The notes under the pieces were generated by a model. That model made no database searches. It was given only the letters and a program-made list of their open reading frames with translations, and was not told where the DNA came from. A stretch of 13,846 nt of DNA, from positions 1 through 13,846 of the forward strand of contig CALMOL010000072.1 of NCBI GenBank assembly GCA_937871685.1, in the 5' to 3' direction. The translations under genes were made by a program, and so were the position numbers. This DNA comes from an uncultured Verrucomicrobiota bacterium (lineage in GTDB: Bacteria; Verrucomicrobiota; Verrucomicrobiia; Chthoniobacterales; SZAS-18). Positions 1 to 7,291 of the stretch are shown here, piece by piece; within the stretch, counting starts at the first letter, position 1, and every line of letters starts with the position of its first letter.

Positions 1-74
1 CTCCCCGGGACCGCCCGAGGCTTTGCAGAATCCGCGGCCAACCGGTTTGTCGCGCGTCTTTGACCTGCCTCGCT

Positions 75-866
75 ATGCCGATCACCCGTTCCTACTTATT
101 CGTGCCGGGCAATCGCCCGGAGCGCTTCGATAAGGCGCTCGCGGCCGGCGCGGACGCGGTCATCATCGATCTGGAAGACGCGGTGCCCGAGGCAGAGAAG
201 GATTCCGCGCGCGCCGCGGTGCAGGCGTGGCTTTCGCCCGAGAAGGCGGTGCTCATCCGCACCAATGCCGCCGGCTCGCCGGCCTTCCGCGCGGACCTGG
301 AGCTATGCGGCCATCCCGGCGTTGCCGGCATCATCCTGCCGAAGGCGGAAGCATTGGATGACCAGATCACTGGTGCGGCGAAACCGATCTTTCCGCTCAT
401 CGAGACGGCGCAGGGACTGTGGAATGCCCTCGCCCTCGCACAGACGCCCGGCGTGCAGCGCCTCCTCTTCGGTTCCATCGACTTCCAGGTGGACCTCGGC
501 ATCGCCGGCGAGGAGGAGCTCGGCTTCCACCGCGCCCAGATCGTGCTCGTCTCTCGCGTGGCCGGCATCCTGCCGCCGGTGGACGGCGTCACCACGGCGA
601 TCAACGACGACGCCCAGATCCGCTCCGACACCCTCCGCGCCAAGCGCATGGGCTTCGGCGGCAAGCTTTGCATCCATCCCAAGCAACTTGCCGCCGTTCA
701 CGCGGGCTTCGCGCCTGCGGCCGACGAGGTCGCATGGGCCGGGCGCGTGCGCGATGCCGCGGCGGCCGCCGGTGGCGCGGCCGTGGCGGTGGACGGGAAG
801 ATGGTGGACCGCCCCGTGATGCTGCGGGCCGAAGAAATCCTCGCCGAGGCGACGAGAAGGGCTTGA
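75..866 (+). CDS. CitE/HpcH-HpaI family acyl-CoA lyase
   Basis: A 263-residue protein of the citrate lyase beta subunit-like (CitE, HpcH/HpaI aldolase) fold. Known members cleave or form C-C bonds in hydroxyacyl-CoA thioesters such as citramalyl-CoA, malyl-CoA or 3-hydroxy-3-methylglutaryl-type esters, using a divalent metal in a TIM barrel. Visible family marks are the N-terminal RSYLFVPGNRPERFDKA (residues 5-21), the DLEDAVP strand (32-38), Arg62 in LIRTN (CoA/substrate contact), metal ligands Glu110 in PLIETAQGL and Asp136 in FGSIDF, and the late FGGKLCIHP motif (194-202). The length is normal for stand-alone CitE-like proteins. I chose ATG 75 because family homology starts at RSYLF; a TTG at 60 would add five residues. 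dctP follows 86 bp downstream, so it probably belongs with the TRAP operon. The exact substrate is unknown; no CoA-transferase or ligase is visible to make its thioester. Confidence 0.9.
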   Translation: MPITRSYLFVPGNRPERFDKALAAGADAVIIDLEDAVPEAEKDSARAAVQAWLSPEKAVLIRTNAAGSPAFRADLELCGHPGVAGIILPKAEALDDQITGAAKPIFPLIETAQGLWNALALAQTPGVQRLLFGSIDFQVDLGIAGEEELGFHRAQIVLVSRVAGILPPVDGVTTAINDDAQIRSDTLRAKRMGFGGKLCIHPKQLAAVHAGFAPAADEVAWAGRVRDAAAAAGGAAVAVDGKMVDRPVMLRAEEILAEATRRA

Positions 867-952
867 GCCAACCGGCAATCCCCTTATAACGGCCCCTTGC
901 TGCGCCCACGGCCCCCCGGAGCGCGGTGTTGTCCTTCCCACCCCCCAAGACC

Positions 953-1960
953 ATGAGCATCTCCCGTTTCCTCGCGGCGGGCCTCGCCGCCCTCGCGCTC
1001 ACCGCGCCTGCGCTCGCGCAGCAGCCCATCATCATCAAGTTCTCCCACGTCGTCGCCGCCGACACGCCCAAGGGCAAGGGCGCGGAGCACTTCAAGAAGC
1101 TCGTGGAAGAGCGCAGCCAAGGAAAAGTTAAAATCGAGATCTACGCCAACTCCTCGCTCTACAAGGACAAGGAGGAGGTCGAGGCGCTCCAGCTCGGCTC
1201 CGTGCAAATGCTCGCGCCGTCGCTCGCCAAGTTCGGGCCGCTCGGCGTGAAGGAGTTCGAGGTCTTCGACCTGCCCTACATCTTCGACAACTACGACGAG
1301 CTGAACCGCGTGTGCGACGGGCCCGTCGGCCAGGACCTGCTGAAGAAGCTCGAGCCCAAGGGCTTCATCGGCCTGGGCTACTGGGACAACGGCTTCAAGG
1401 TGATGACGGCCAACAAGGCCATCCGCAAGCCCGAGGACATGAAGGGCCTGAAGATGCGCATCCAGTCGTCCAAGGTGCTGGAAGCGGAGATGCGCGCCCT
1501 CGGCGCCCTGCCGCAGGTGCTGGCCTTCTCCGAGGTTTACCAAGCCATGCAGACCGGCGTCGTGGACGGCAACGAGAACACCATCTCGAATGTCTATACC
1601 CAGAAGATGAACGAGGTGCAGAAGTTCCTCTCGCAGACCGACCACGGCTACATCGGCTACGCGGTCATCGTGAACAAGAAGTTCTGGGACGGCCTGCCGG
1701 CGGACCTCCGCACGATGCTGGAGACCGCGATGAAGGAGACCTCCGCTTACGTCCGCGGCATTGCGAAGAAGGAAAACGACGACGCCCTCGAGGAAATCCG
1801 CAAGACCGGCCGCACGCAGATCATCCCGATCACCGCGGAGGAGAAGAAGGCCTGGAAGAAGGCCATGATCTCGGTCCACAAGGAGATGGAAAGCCGCGTC
1901 GGCAAAGACGTGATCCAGGCGATCTACAAGGCGACCGGCTTCGACCCCGCCAAGTTCTAG
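953..1960 (+). CDS. dctP: TRAP transporter solute-binding protein, DctP family
   Basis: A 335-residue periplasmic solute-binding protein that captures an organic acid and delivers it to the DctQM membrane complex. A Sec signal peptide is clear: MSISRF, a hydrophobic Ala/Leu core, and an ALA signal-peptidase site at residues 20-22 followed by QQ. The mature part begins with the family strand IIIKFSHVVAADTPKGKGA. The conserved carboxylate-clamping arginine is Arg169 in LKMRIQSS, and the GVVDGNENTISN stretch (Asn207, Asn209) is the usual ligand-pocket signature. Length is typical (about 330). I prefer ATG 953 over the upstream GTG 926 because it gives a normal short n-region. The protein looks like the DctP (carboxylate) type rather than the TAXI type. 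The ligand cannot be predicted; neighbouring lyase and dehydrogenase genes point to a hydroxy- or oxo-carboxylate or an aromatic acid breakdown product. Confidence 0.95.
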   Translation: MSISRFLAAGLAALALTAPALAQQPIIIKFSHVVAADTPKGKGAEHFKKLVEERSQGKVKIEIYANSSLYKDKEEVEALQLGSVQMLAPSLAKFGPLGVKEFEVFDLPYIFDNYDELNRVCDGPVGQDLLKKLEPKGFIGLGYWDNGFKVMTANKAIRKPEDMKGLKMRIQSSKVLEAEMRALGALPQVLAFSEVYQAMQTGVVDGNENTISNVYTQKMNEVQKFLSQTDHGYIGYAVIVNKKFWDGLPADLRTMLETAMKETSAYVRGIAKKENDDALEEIRKTGRTQIIPITAEEKKAWKKAMISVHKEMESRVGKDVIQAIYKATGFDPAKF

Positions 1961-1981
1961 CTCGCAGAGACGTTCTTCCTC

Positions 1982-2002
1982 GCGCCGCCCGCCGGGCGGC
2001 GC
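1982..2002 (+). promoter_or_regulatory. Hairpin between dctP and dctQ
   Basis: Perfect 9-bp GC stem: GCGCCGCCC (1982-1990), loop GCC, GGGCGGCGC (1994-2002). It starts 21 bp after the dctP stop and ends 28 bp before dctQ. There is no downstream T-run, so it is not a standard intrinsic terminator. In binding-protein operons such a structure often protects the 3' end of the binding-protein mRNA or attenuates the membrane genes, giving an excess of binding protein; that role here is inferred. Confidence 0.6.
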
Positions 2003-2030
2003 CGAAGCAACCCCCAACGCGCACGAGCCT

Positions 2031-2660
2031 ATGATGAAGGTTCTCGACCGCCTGGAGGAGTGGCTGATCGCCTTCCTCATGGCCGGGGCGACCCTGGTGA
2101 TTTTCGCCTCGGTCGTCCATCGCTACGCCTCCGGCTACGCGATCCCCTACGTCCAGGATTTCATGCTGAAGTATATTCACATGAGCTGGGCGCAGGAGCT
2201 CTGCATCTACATGTTCGTCTGGATGGCGAAGTTCGGCGCCGCCTACGGCGTGCGCACCGGGATCCACGTCGGCGTGGACGTGATCATCAACCGGATGAAG
2301 GCCCCGGTCCGCAAGGGGTTCGTCCTCTTCGGGCTGCTGGCCGGCGCGGGCTTCACGGCCACCGTCGGCACCTTCGGGGCGCGCTTCGTTTATCAGCTCT
2401 CGAGCACCTCCCAGACGACCCCGGACCTCGAGTGGCCGGTCTGGATCGTTTATCTGGCGATCCCGCTGGGCTCCTACCTCATGTGCTTCCGCTTCCTCCA
2501 GGTGGCCTGGGCGTTCTGGAAGACGGGCGAGCTCCCGCGCCACGACCACGCGCACGTCGGCGGAATGGAGGAGACCGAGAACCTCCCCATCATCCCGCAG
2601 ATGCATGACCCGATCCACCCGGAACCCGTCAACAAGCCGGAGGACCCGAAACGCCCATGA
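2031..2660 (+). CDS. dctQ: TRAP transporter small permease, DctQ family
   Basis: A 209-residue inner-membrane protein, the small 4-TM subunit of a TRAP transporter. Hydrophobic segments lie at roughly residues 12-30, 52-72, 94-114 and 135-157. The family signature is present between TM2 and TM3: WAQELCIYMFVWMAKFGAAY followed by GVRTGIHVGVDVI. The C-terminal tail after about residue 160 is unusually long and hydrophilic (about 45 residues), with a His-rich HDHAHVGG patch and a Pro-rich end; its role is unknown. The start could be either of two adjacent ATGs (2031 or 2034). The stop overlaps the dctM start (ATGA at 2657-2660), implying translational coupling. It works with DctP and DctM to drive Na+ or H+ dependent uptake. 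Confidence 0.93.
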   Translation: MMKVLDRLEEWLIAFLMAGATLVIFASVVHRYASGYAIPYVQDFMLKYIHMSWAQELCIYMFVWMAKFGAAYGVRTGIHVGVDVIINRMKAPVRKGFVLFGLLAGAGFTATVGTFGARFVYQLSSTSQTTPDLEWPVWIVYLAIPLGSYLMCFRFLQVAWAFWKTGELPRHDHAHVGGMEETENLPIIPQMHDPIHPEPVNKPEDPKRP

Positions 2661-3949
2661 ATAGCGCGATCCTTTTCGCCCTGCTGATCGCGCTCATGCT
2701 GACCGGGATGCCGATCAGCATCTCGCTCGGCCTGACGGTGCTGTCGTTCCTGTTCGTCTTCACGCAGATTCCCATCGAGTCGGTGGCGCTCAAGCTGTTC
2801 ACCGGCATCGAGAAGTTCGAGATCATGGCGATCCCGTTCTTCATTCTGGCGGGGAACTTCCTGACGTATGGCGGAGTCGCGGCGCGCATGATCAAGTTCG
2901 CCACCGCGATGGTGGGCCACTGGTATGGCGGCCTCGCGCTGGCCGGCGTGGTGGCCTGCGCCATGTTCGCGCTGGTCTGCGGATCGAGCGTCGCCACGGT
3001 GGTCGCCATCGGCTCCATCATCCTGCCGGAGATGGTCAAGGCGGGCTACCCGATGCGTTTCGGCGCCGGCGTGATCACGGTCGCCGGCTCCCTCGGCATC
3101 CTGATGCTGCCTTCCATCCCGAAGGTGGTCTATGCCGTTGCCACCGGCACCTCGATTGGCGCGCTGTTCATCGCCGGCCTCATCCCCGGCACCCTTCTGA
3201 CGGTGATGCTTTGCGTGGTCACCTGGTATCTGGCGAAGAAGCACAACTATCCGCGCCTGCCCCGGGCGAGCTGGTGGCAGGCGTGGCGGGCGTTCTACGA
3301 CTCGATCTGGGGGCTGATGCTCGTCGTGATCATCATCGGCGGCATCTACACCGGCATCTTCACCGCGACGGAGGCCGCCGCCATGAGCGCCGTGTATGCG
3401 TTCATCATCTCGGTGTTCGTCTACAAGGCGATGCCGCTCAGCGACCTGAAAAAGGTCCTGCTTCAGTCGGCCAACATGAGCGCGATGCTGCTCTACATCG
3501 TGACGAACGCCGCGCTGTTCTCGTTCATCCTCACCAACGAGAACATCCCCCAGGCGCTGGCCGGCTGGATCTTGGACAAGAAGCTGGGCTGGGTGGAGTT
3601 CCTGCTGATCGCGAACGTGCTGCTGCTCATCGCCGGCAACTTCATGGAGCCGTCCTCGATCATCCTGATCATGGCTCCGATCCTTTACCCCGCGGCCATG
3701 AAGCTGGGAATCAACCCGGTGCACCTCGGCATCCTGATCGACGCCAACATGGAGGTCGGCCTCTGCCATCCGCCGGTCGGTCTGAATCTCTATGTGGCCT
3801 CGGGGATATCTCGATTAGGAATAACCGAGCTCACGAAAGCCGTGATGCCGTGGCTGATGACGATGATGGTCTTCCTCGTCATCGTGACCTACTGGCCCGA
3901 CCTCACCCTGTGCTTGCCACGCTGGCTGGGCATGCCGGGGATGAAGTGA
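2657..3949 (+). CDS. dctM: TRAP transporter large permease, DctM family
   Basis: A 430-residue polytopic membrane protein, the ion-coupled translocation subunit of the TRAP system. Length and composition match DctM (about 425-430 residues, 11-12 TM helices). Visible family features are the N-terminal LLIALMLTGMPISISLGL, the EIMAIPFFILAGN segment (residues about 54-66), the VCGSSVATVVAIGSI region (about 108-122), the FTATEAAAMSAVYAF repeat-2 motif, and the late GNFMEPSSIILIMAP and VGLCHPPVGLNLYV motifs. Translation is coupled to dctQ through the 4-bp overlap. One oddity is a run of codons rare for this DNA (ATA TCT CGA TTA GGA ATA, 3806-3823) close to the 3' end. An inverted-repeat element begins 10 bp after the stop. 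Confidence 0.95.
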   Translation: MNSAILFALLIALMLTGMPISISLGLTVLSFLFVFTQIPIESVALKLFTGIEKFEIMAIPFFILAGNFLTYGGVAARMIKFATAMVGHWYGGLALAGVVACAMFALVCGSSVATVVAIGSIILPEMVKAGYPMRFGAGVITVAGSLGILMLPSIPKVVYAVATGTSIGALFIAGLIPGTLLTVMLCVVTWYLAKKHNYPRLPRASWWQAWRAFYDSIWGLMLVVIIIGGIYTGIFTATEAAAMSAVYAFIISVFVYKAMPLSDLKKVLLQSANMSAMLLYIVTNAALFSFILTNENIPQALAGWILDKKLGWVEFLLIANVLLLIAGNFMEPSSIILIMAPILYPAAMKLGINPVHLGILIDANMEVGLCHPPVGLNLYVASGISRLGITELTKAVMPWLMTMMVFLVIVTYWPDLTLCLPRWLGMPGMK

Positions 3950-3959
3950 CGACGAGCGA

Positions 3960-4150
3960 AGCACCAACGGCGCGACCCCATACCAGCCTGGGGCAACGCC
4001 CCAGGAATCTGGCGTTCGGTCCTCCAAGGGCTGAAAGCCCGCCCAATCGGATCGCTCGCCAAAATGAGTCGGGCTTTCAGCCCTCAATGCGCCTTTCCAC
4101 CATTCCTGGGGCGTTGCCCCAGGCTGGTATGAGGGCGCGCCGTTGGCGCT
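3960..4150. repeat. 191-bp inverted-repeat element (REPIN/MITE-like)
   Basis: The left arm 3960-4041 and right arm 4070-4150 are inverted copies around a 28-bp centre. The outer 49 bp match with only three differences, including a perfect 29-bp block (3980-4008 against 4102-4130). A 19-bp middle has diverged, and the inner 14 bp (4028-4041 against 4070-4083) match perfectly. Each arm holds smaller palindromes: CCTGGGGCAACGCCCCAGG (8-bp stem, 3-nt loop) and GGGCTGAAAGCCC. Paired REP palindromes in inverted orientation are the layout of REPINs mobilised by RAYT transposases; no transposase is in the window. It occupies most of the dctM to decarboxylase gap and could also act as a transcript 3' end. 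Confidence 0.85.
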
Positions 4151-4220
4151 CACCAAACAGCGAATGACGTCGCCGGAAGTTTAGAGAAACCGAGGAAGGC
4201 CAACCGCAGCGCCCCTTTTT

Positions 4221-4652
4221 ATGCCTGAACCAACTCCACCCGAACGTTCCCGCCTCTTCGAGGAAGGCTTGGCCGTGCGCCGTGAGGTGCTCGGCCCCGA
4301 ATACGTGGACCGCGCGCTGGCTGACGCCGACGCGCTCTCCATGCCCATGCAGGAACTCGTTACCGAGTATTGCTGGGGGAAGGTCTGGACCCGCCCCGGC
4401 CTGCCGCGCAAGACCCGCAGTCTCCTCAACCTCGCCATGATCACGGCCTTGAACCGGCCGCACGAGCTGAAGCTTCATGTCCGCGGCGCGCTCCGCAACG
4501 GCCTGACGCCCGAGGAGATCGTCGAGGTGTTCCTCCAAACCGCGATCTACTGCGGCGTGCCCGCGGCGATCGACTCGCTGCGCGTGGCCCGCGAGGTCTT
4601 CCGCGAGGAAGGCATCATGTCGGGCCAGCCCGTCCCCGCGCCGAAGTCATGA
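4221..4652 (+). CDS. Carboxymuconolactone decarboxylase family protein
   Basis: A 143-residue protein of the CMD/AhpD-like superfamily closest in look to PcaC, 4-carboxymuconolactone decarboxylase of the protocatechuate branch of the beta-ketoadipate pathway. Family marks are EYCWGKVWTRPGL (residues 49-61), RKTRSLLNLAMITALNRPHE (63-82), LHVRGALRNGLTPEEIVEV (85-103) and the QTAIYCGVPAA end (106-116). It lacks the CxxC peroxidatic pair of AhpD, so a peroxidase role is unlikely. It could decarboxylate a lactone intermediate, but many genes of this family in TRAP/CitE clusters have no proven reaction. The start ATG 4221 fits the family N-terminus; there is no good Shine-Dalgarno (a GAGGAAGG lies about 22 nt upstream, too far). 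Its stop overlaps the next start by ATGA, so the two are coupled. Confidence 0.88.
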   Translation: MPEPTPPERSRLFEEGLAVRREVLGPEYVDRALADADALSMPMQELVTEYCWGKVWTRPGLPRKTRSLLNLAMITALNRPHELKLHVRGALRNGLTPEEIVEVFLQTAIYCGVPAAIDSLRVAREVFREEGIMSGQPVPAPKS

Positions 4653-5566
4653 GCGCCCCCGCGGATGCCGCTGGTCAGCGCGAGACGATTGGATTCGTCG
4701 GCCTCGGGAAGATGGGCTTGCCGATGGCGCGCCGGCTCTGCGAGGCCGGCCATTCCGTGGTCGCCTTCGACATGACCCCCGCGGCGCTCGACGAGGCGGC
4801 CGCGTTCGGCGCGGAGCGGGCCGGTTCTCCCGCGGAAGTCGGCCGTCGCGCCGGCGTGGTGATCACCATGCTGCCGAACGTTCAGGTCGTCCGCGCCGCC
4901 GTGCTCGGTGAGAACGGCGTGGCCACCACGCTCCCGGCCGGCTCGCTGCAGATCGACATGAGCTCGTCTTCGCCGCAGGGCACGGCCGAGTTGGGCGCGG
5001 CCTTGAAGGAGCGCGGGATCGCCCTGGTTGATGCCCCCGTGTCTGGCGGCGTGCCGAAGGCCAAGACCGGCGAGCTGGCAATCATGGTCGGCAGCGACGA
5101 CCCGGCCGCCGTGAAGCGCGCCCTCCCGATCCTCGGAGCGATGGGCCGCAAGATCTTCCGCACCGGCCGGCTCGGCTCCGGCCAGGCCATGAAGGCGCTG
5201 AACAACCTCGTCTCCGCCGCCGGCATGGTTGCCGCGATGGAAGCGCTGCTCGTCGGCAAGAAGTTCGGCCTCGACCCGGCGTTGATGGTCGAGATTCTCA
5301 ACGGCTCCACCGGCCGCAACAACACCACCGAGAACAAGCTCAATCAGTTCGTTCTGTCCGGCTCCTACGCGTCCGGCTTCGGCCTGGACCTCCAGCTCAA
5401 GGACGTGCGCACGGCGCTGGAACTAGCCGCCCAGCTCGGCCTCGACCTCCCGGTCGGCGCGCCCACCGTCGAGGCCATCGCCGCCGCGGCCGAGTTTCTC
5501 GGGCCGGGCGCCGACCACACCGCCATGATGCGGCACCTGGAGGAAAAGCTCGGCGTCCACCTTTGA
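4649..5566 (+). CDS. NAD(P)-dependent beta-hydroxyacid dehydrogenase (3-hydroxyisobutyrate / tartronate semialdehyde reductase family)
   Basis: A 305-residue 6-phosphogluconate-dehydrogenase-like oxidoreductase. The Rossmann domain opens with IGFVGLGKMGLPMARRL (Gly18, Gly20, Gly23). The substrate loop DAPVSGGVPKAKTGELAIMV begins at Asp128. The catalytic lysine is Lys182 in GSGQAMKALNN, with the conserved Asn186. LKDVRTAL (Lys251, Asp252) is the second substrate motif in the all-helical C-terminal domain. Known relatives include 3-hydroxyisobutyrate dehydrogenase, 2-hydroxy-3-oxopropionate reductase (GarR/GlxR) and succinic semialdehyde reductases; sequence alone does not separate them. The ATG at 4649 overlaps the stop of the upstream gene, and the ATG places the glycine motif at residue 18, a normal distance. 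A longer open frame extends upstream to 4370 but lies over the decarboxylase gene and is not used. Probably the last gene of the catabolic cluster. Confidence 0.92.
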   Translation: MSAPADAAGQRETIGFVGLGKMGLPMARRLCEAGHSVVAFDMTPAALDEAAAFGAERAGSPAEVGRRAGVVITMLPNVQVVRAAVLGENGVATTLPAGSLQIDMSSSSPQGTAELGAALKERGIALVDAPVSGGVPKAKTGELAIMVGSDDPAAVKRALPILGAMGRKIFRTGRLGSGQAMKALNNLVSAAGMVAAMEALLVGKKFGLDPALMVEILNGSTGRNNTTENKLNQFVLSGSYASGFGLDLQLKDVRTALELAAQLGLDLPVGAPTVEAIAAAAEFLGPGADHTAMMRHLEEKLGVHL

Positions 5567-5744
5567 GCCGGTTTCCAGCTGATGGTGCGCCAAGCAAGTT
5601 ATCGGTGTTTTCGGCCGTGTTGCGGAGCGACAGATTCTTTTCCGCGTCCACTCAAAACCTGGAAGACCTTTCATGCTGCGGGCGGGAGCGACCCTTCTCG
5701 TGGCTCAGCGGGCAGTCGAATTGCCGATGAGCCGGCAATCTTCG
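5567..5744. other. Intergenic stretch with one small hairpin
   Basis: No credible gene. The only structure I see is a 7-bp stem ATTGCCG (5720-5726) and CGGCAAT (5733-5739) with a 6-nt loop. It lacks a T-run and so is a poor intrinsic terminator for the dehydrogenase gene. It sits just before array A. Confidence 0.5.
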
Positions 5745-6122
5745 CCCAAGTTCAGAGGTTCCCCCTTCTGACCTCAGAGGTGACCCCCGCTGACCTCAGA
5801 GGCACCCCCCCTGAGTTCAGAGGTCCCCCCTCTGAGTTCAGAGGTCTTTGCTCTGAGGTCAGAGGGGTATGGCTCTGAGTCCAGAGGGGGTGACCGCTGA
5901 GTTCAGACCACTTTGCTCTGAACTCAGAGGGCTTTGCTCTGAACTCAGAGGGCTTTGCTCTGAGTTCAGCGGTGCCCTCCTCTGAGGTCAGAGGTCGGAG
6001 TGCTGAGTTCAGAGGCCACCCCCTCTGAACTCAGCGGTCCTGCCTCTGAGTTCAGCGCTCCGAGCTCTGAGGTCAGAGCAAACTCCTCTGAACTCAGAGG
6101 TGGGGACCTCTGACCTCAGAGG
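5745..6122. repeat. Array A: 18 phased interrupted palindromes, 21/22-bp period
   Basis: Seventeen good copies of TCTGA-NN-TCAGA, mostly followed by GG, start at 5767, 5789, 5810, 5831, 5852, 5874, 5896, 5917, 5938, 5959, 5981, 6002, 6024, 6045, 6066, 6087 and 6109. A decayed copy starts at 5745. Every interval is 21 or 22 bp; the mean is 21.4. The two central bases vary freely (GT, AC, GG or CC) while the 5-bp arms are kept; common drift is a first or last base change such as GCTGA or TCAGC. The 7-8 bp spacers are mostly different from each other, some T/G rich (CTTTGC), some C-runs. Mixed 21 and 22 steps break any reading frame, so it is not coding. It looks like a tandem set of dyad sites lying on one face of the helix. 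Confidence 0.92.
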
Positions 6123-6127
6123 CTTTT

Positions 6128-6149
6128 CCTCCAGCTTTGGAGGAGTTTT
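6128..6149 (+). terminator. Weak terminator-like hairpin after array A
   Basis: Stem CCTCCA (6128-6133), loop GCTT, TGGAGG (6138-6143), then AGTTTT. The stem is short and the T-run only four, so this is a weak candidate for + strand transcripts leaving the array. It starts 6 bp after the last palindrome. Confidence 0.35.
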
Positions 6150-6328
6150 CTTCTGGGCGTGAATGGGTGCCGTCGGGAACGGGAGGAAACTCGCCTGCCT
6201 GCAGATCAAAACTGCCCGATTCCCTGGGGTGGGCGTCCGGCCTTGAAGGATTGTCGGAATCGAGAGCCCGAGGTCGCTGGGGGCCGGGATGCAAATCGAC
6301 CAGCGCCGCCCAAGCGAATCGATCCGCC

Positions 6329-7276
6329 CTACCTCCCGCGGTTCCGCGTGCCGCCCTCACTCACGCCGGAGCTGCCTTCCGCCGCCTTCTGGGCGAAGGT
6401 GTCCTGGGTGTATTGCAGAAACTGTCGCACCGCCTCGGGCACCGCGCCGCGGCGCCAAGCGACGCCGTAACGGATCTTCGGCTCGGCCGGGCGCAGCGGC
6501 ACGAAGATCACGCCCGGCGCCGGCTGCCGCGTGATGTGCTCGGCGAAGACTGAGACGCCGAAGCCGGCCGCCACGTATTGCACGCCGGTCCGCGCCCGGT
6601 CCACCTCCTGCACCACGCGCAGAGAGAAGCCCGCCTCGTGGCAGCGCTTCCGCACCCATTCCCGCCACGCGGGCGAGTTCTGGCTCGACGTCAGAATGAA
6701 TGACTCGTCCCGCAAGGCGCTCCACGGCAGCGTGCGCCGACGCGCCAGCGGGTGATCGCTCGGCAGCCCCGCGAGTGCGGTCTCCTCGGCGAACGCGGTC
6801 ACCTGCAGGCCAGCCGGCAGGCGCCCGAAGATCGGACCGATGAATCCCACGTCCAGCCGCCGAGCCAGCAGCGCCTCGAGCTGCTGCGAGGGCACGATCT
6901 CCGTGAGGCTCAATTCCACGTCGGGAAACTTCTGCCGGAATCCGCGCAGCACGGAGGGCATCCACTCGTGGCTTTGCGAGCCGATGAAACCAACCGCCAG
7001 CCGCCGCATTACGCCGCGGCTCTTTTGCCGCGCGCGCTCTACGAGACCGTCTAGGTCTTGCAGGAGGATGCGCGCGCCCTCGGCGAACACCTCGCCCGCC
7101 GCGGTCAGCTCGACGTGGTGGCTGTCGCGCAGGAGGAGGCGCACGCCCAGTTCCTCCTCCAGATCGCGCACCTGCGCGCTCACCGCCGGCTGCGCGACCT
7201 TCAATCGCTCCGCCGCTCGCGTGAACCCGCGCTCGTCGGACACGGCGAGGAAGTAGCGGAGGTGGCGCAGCTCCAT
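6329..7276 (-). CDS. LysR-family transcriptional regulator
   Basis: A 315-residue LTTR. The N-terminal winged helix-turn-helix is standard: MELRHLRYFLAVSDERGFTR, then AAERLKVAQPAVSAQVRDLE (recognition helix) and the linker helix to about residue 90. The periplasmic-binding-protein-like effector domain follows (RRLAVGFIGSQSHEWMPSVL, ARRLDVGFIGPIF, GLPSDHPLARR, VAAGFGVSVFAEHI). The overall pattern is close to the BenM/CatM/CbnR subgroup that often responds to aromatic or dicarboxylate effectors; that assignment is by eye. It is transcribed divergently from the MFS gene with 59 bp between the start codons, so it most likely controls that exporter and itself. The last about 15 residues are Gly/Ser/Arg rich and not conserved. 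The 178-bp region 6150-6328 beyond its 3' end shows nothing I can name. Confidence 0.95.
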   Translation of the reverse strand: MELRHLRYFLAVSDERGFTRAAERLKVAQPAVSAQVRDLEEELGVRLLLRDSHHVELTAAGEVFAEGARILLQDLDGLVERARQKSRGVMRRLAVGFIGSQSHEWMPSVLRGFRQKFPDVELSLTEIVPSQQLEALLARRLDVGFIGPIFGRLPAGLQVTAFAEETALAGLPSDHPLARRRTLPWSALRDESFILTSSQNSPAWREWVRKRCHEAGFSLRVVQEVDRARTGVQYVAAGFGVSVFAEHITRQPAPGVIFVPLRPAEPKIRYGVAWRRGAVPEAVRQFLQYTQDTFAQKAAEGSSGVSEGGTRNRGR

Positions 7277-7291
7277 GCCGGCGATCCTATC

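Noticed and set aside
1..63. Tail of an upstream gene (frame open from base 1 to TGA at 61-63)
   Set aside because: Only 20 codons are visible and a second frame is also open, so it cannot be supported from this window.
884..2080. 398-codon frame antisense to dctP
   Set aside because: Composition (His, Leu, Arg, Glu rich) is typical of the complement of a high-GC gene; dctP on the other strand is unambiguous.
5745..6122. Array A as a CRISPR array
   Set aside because: Conserved cores are only 12-14 bp and spacers 7-10 bp, far below CRISPR repeat and spacer sizes; no cas genes are present.
5582..6209. Short open frames over array A encoding heptad-like repeats (SEFRGP type) on either strand
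   Set aside because: The peptide repeats arise only where steps are 21 bp; the 22-bp steps shift the frame, and there is no start signal or conserved protein. They are by-products of the DNA repeat.
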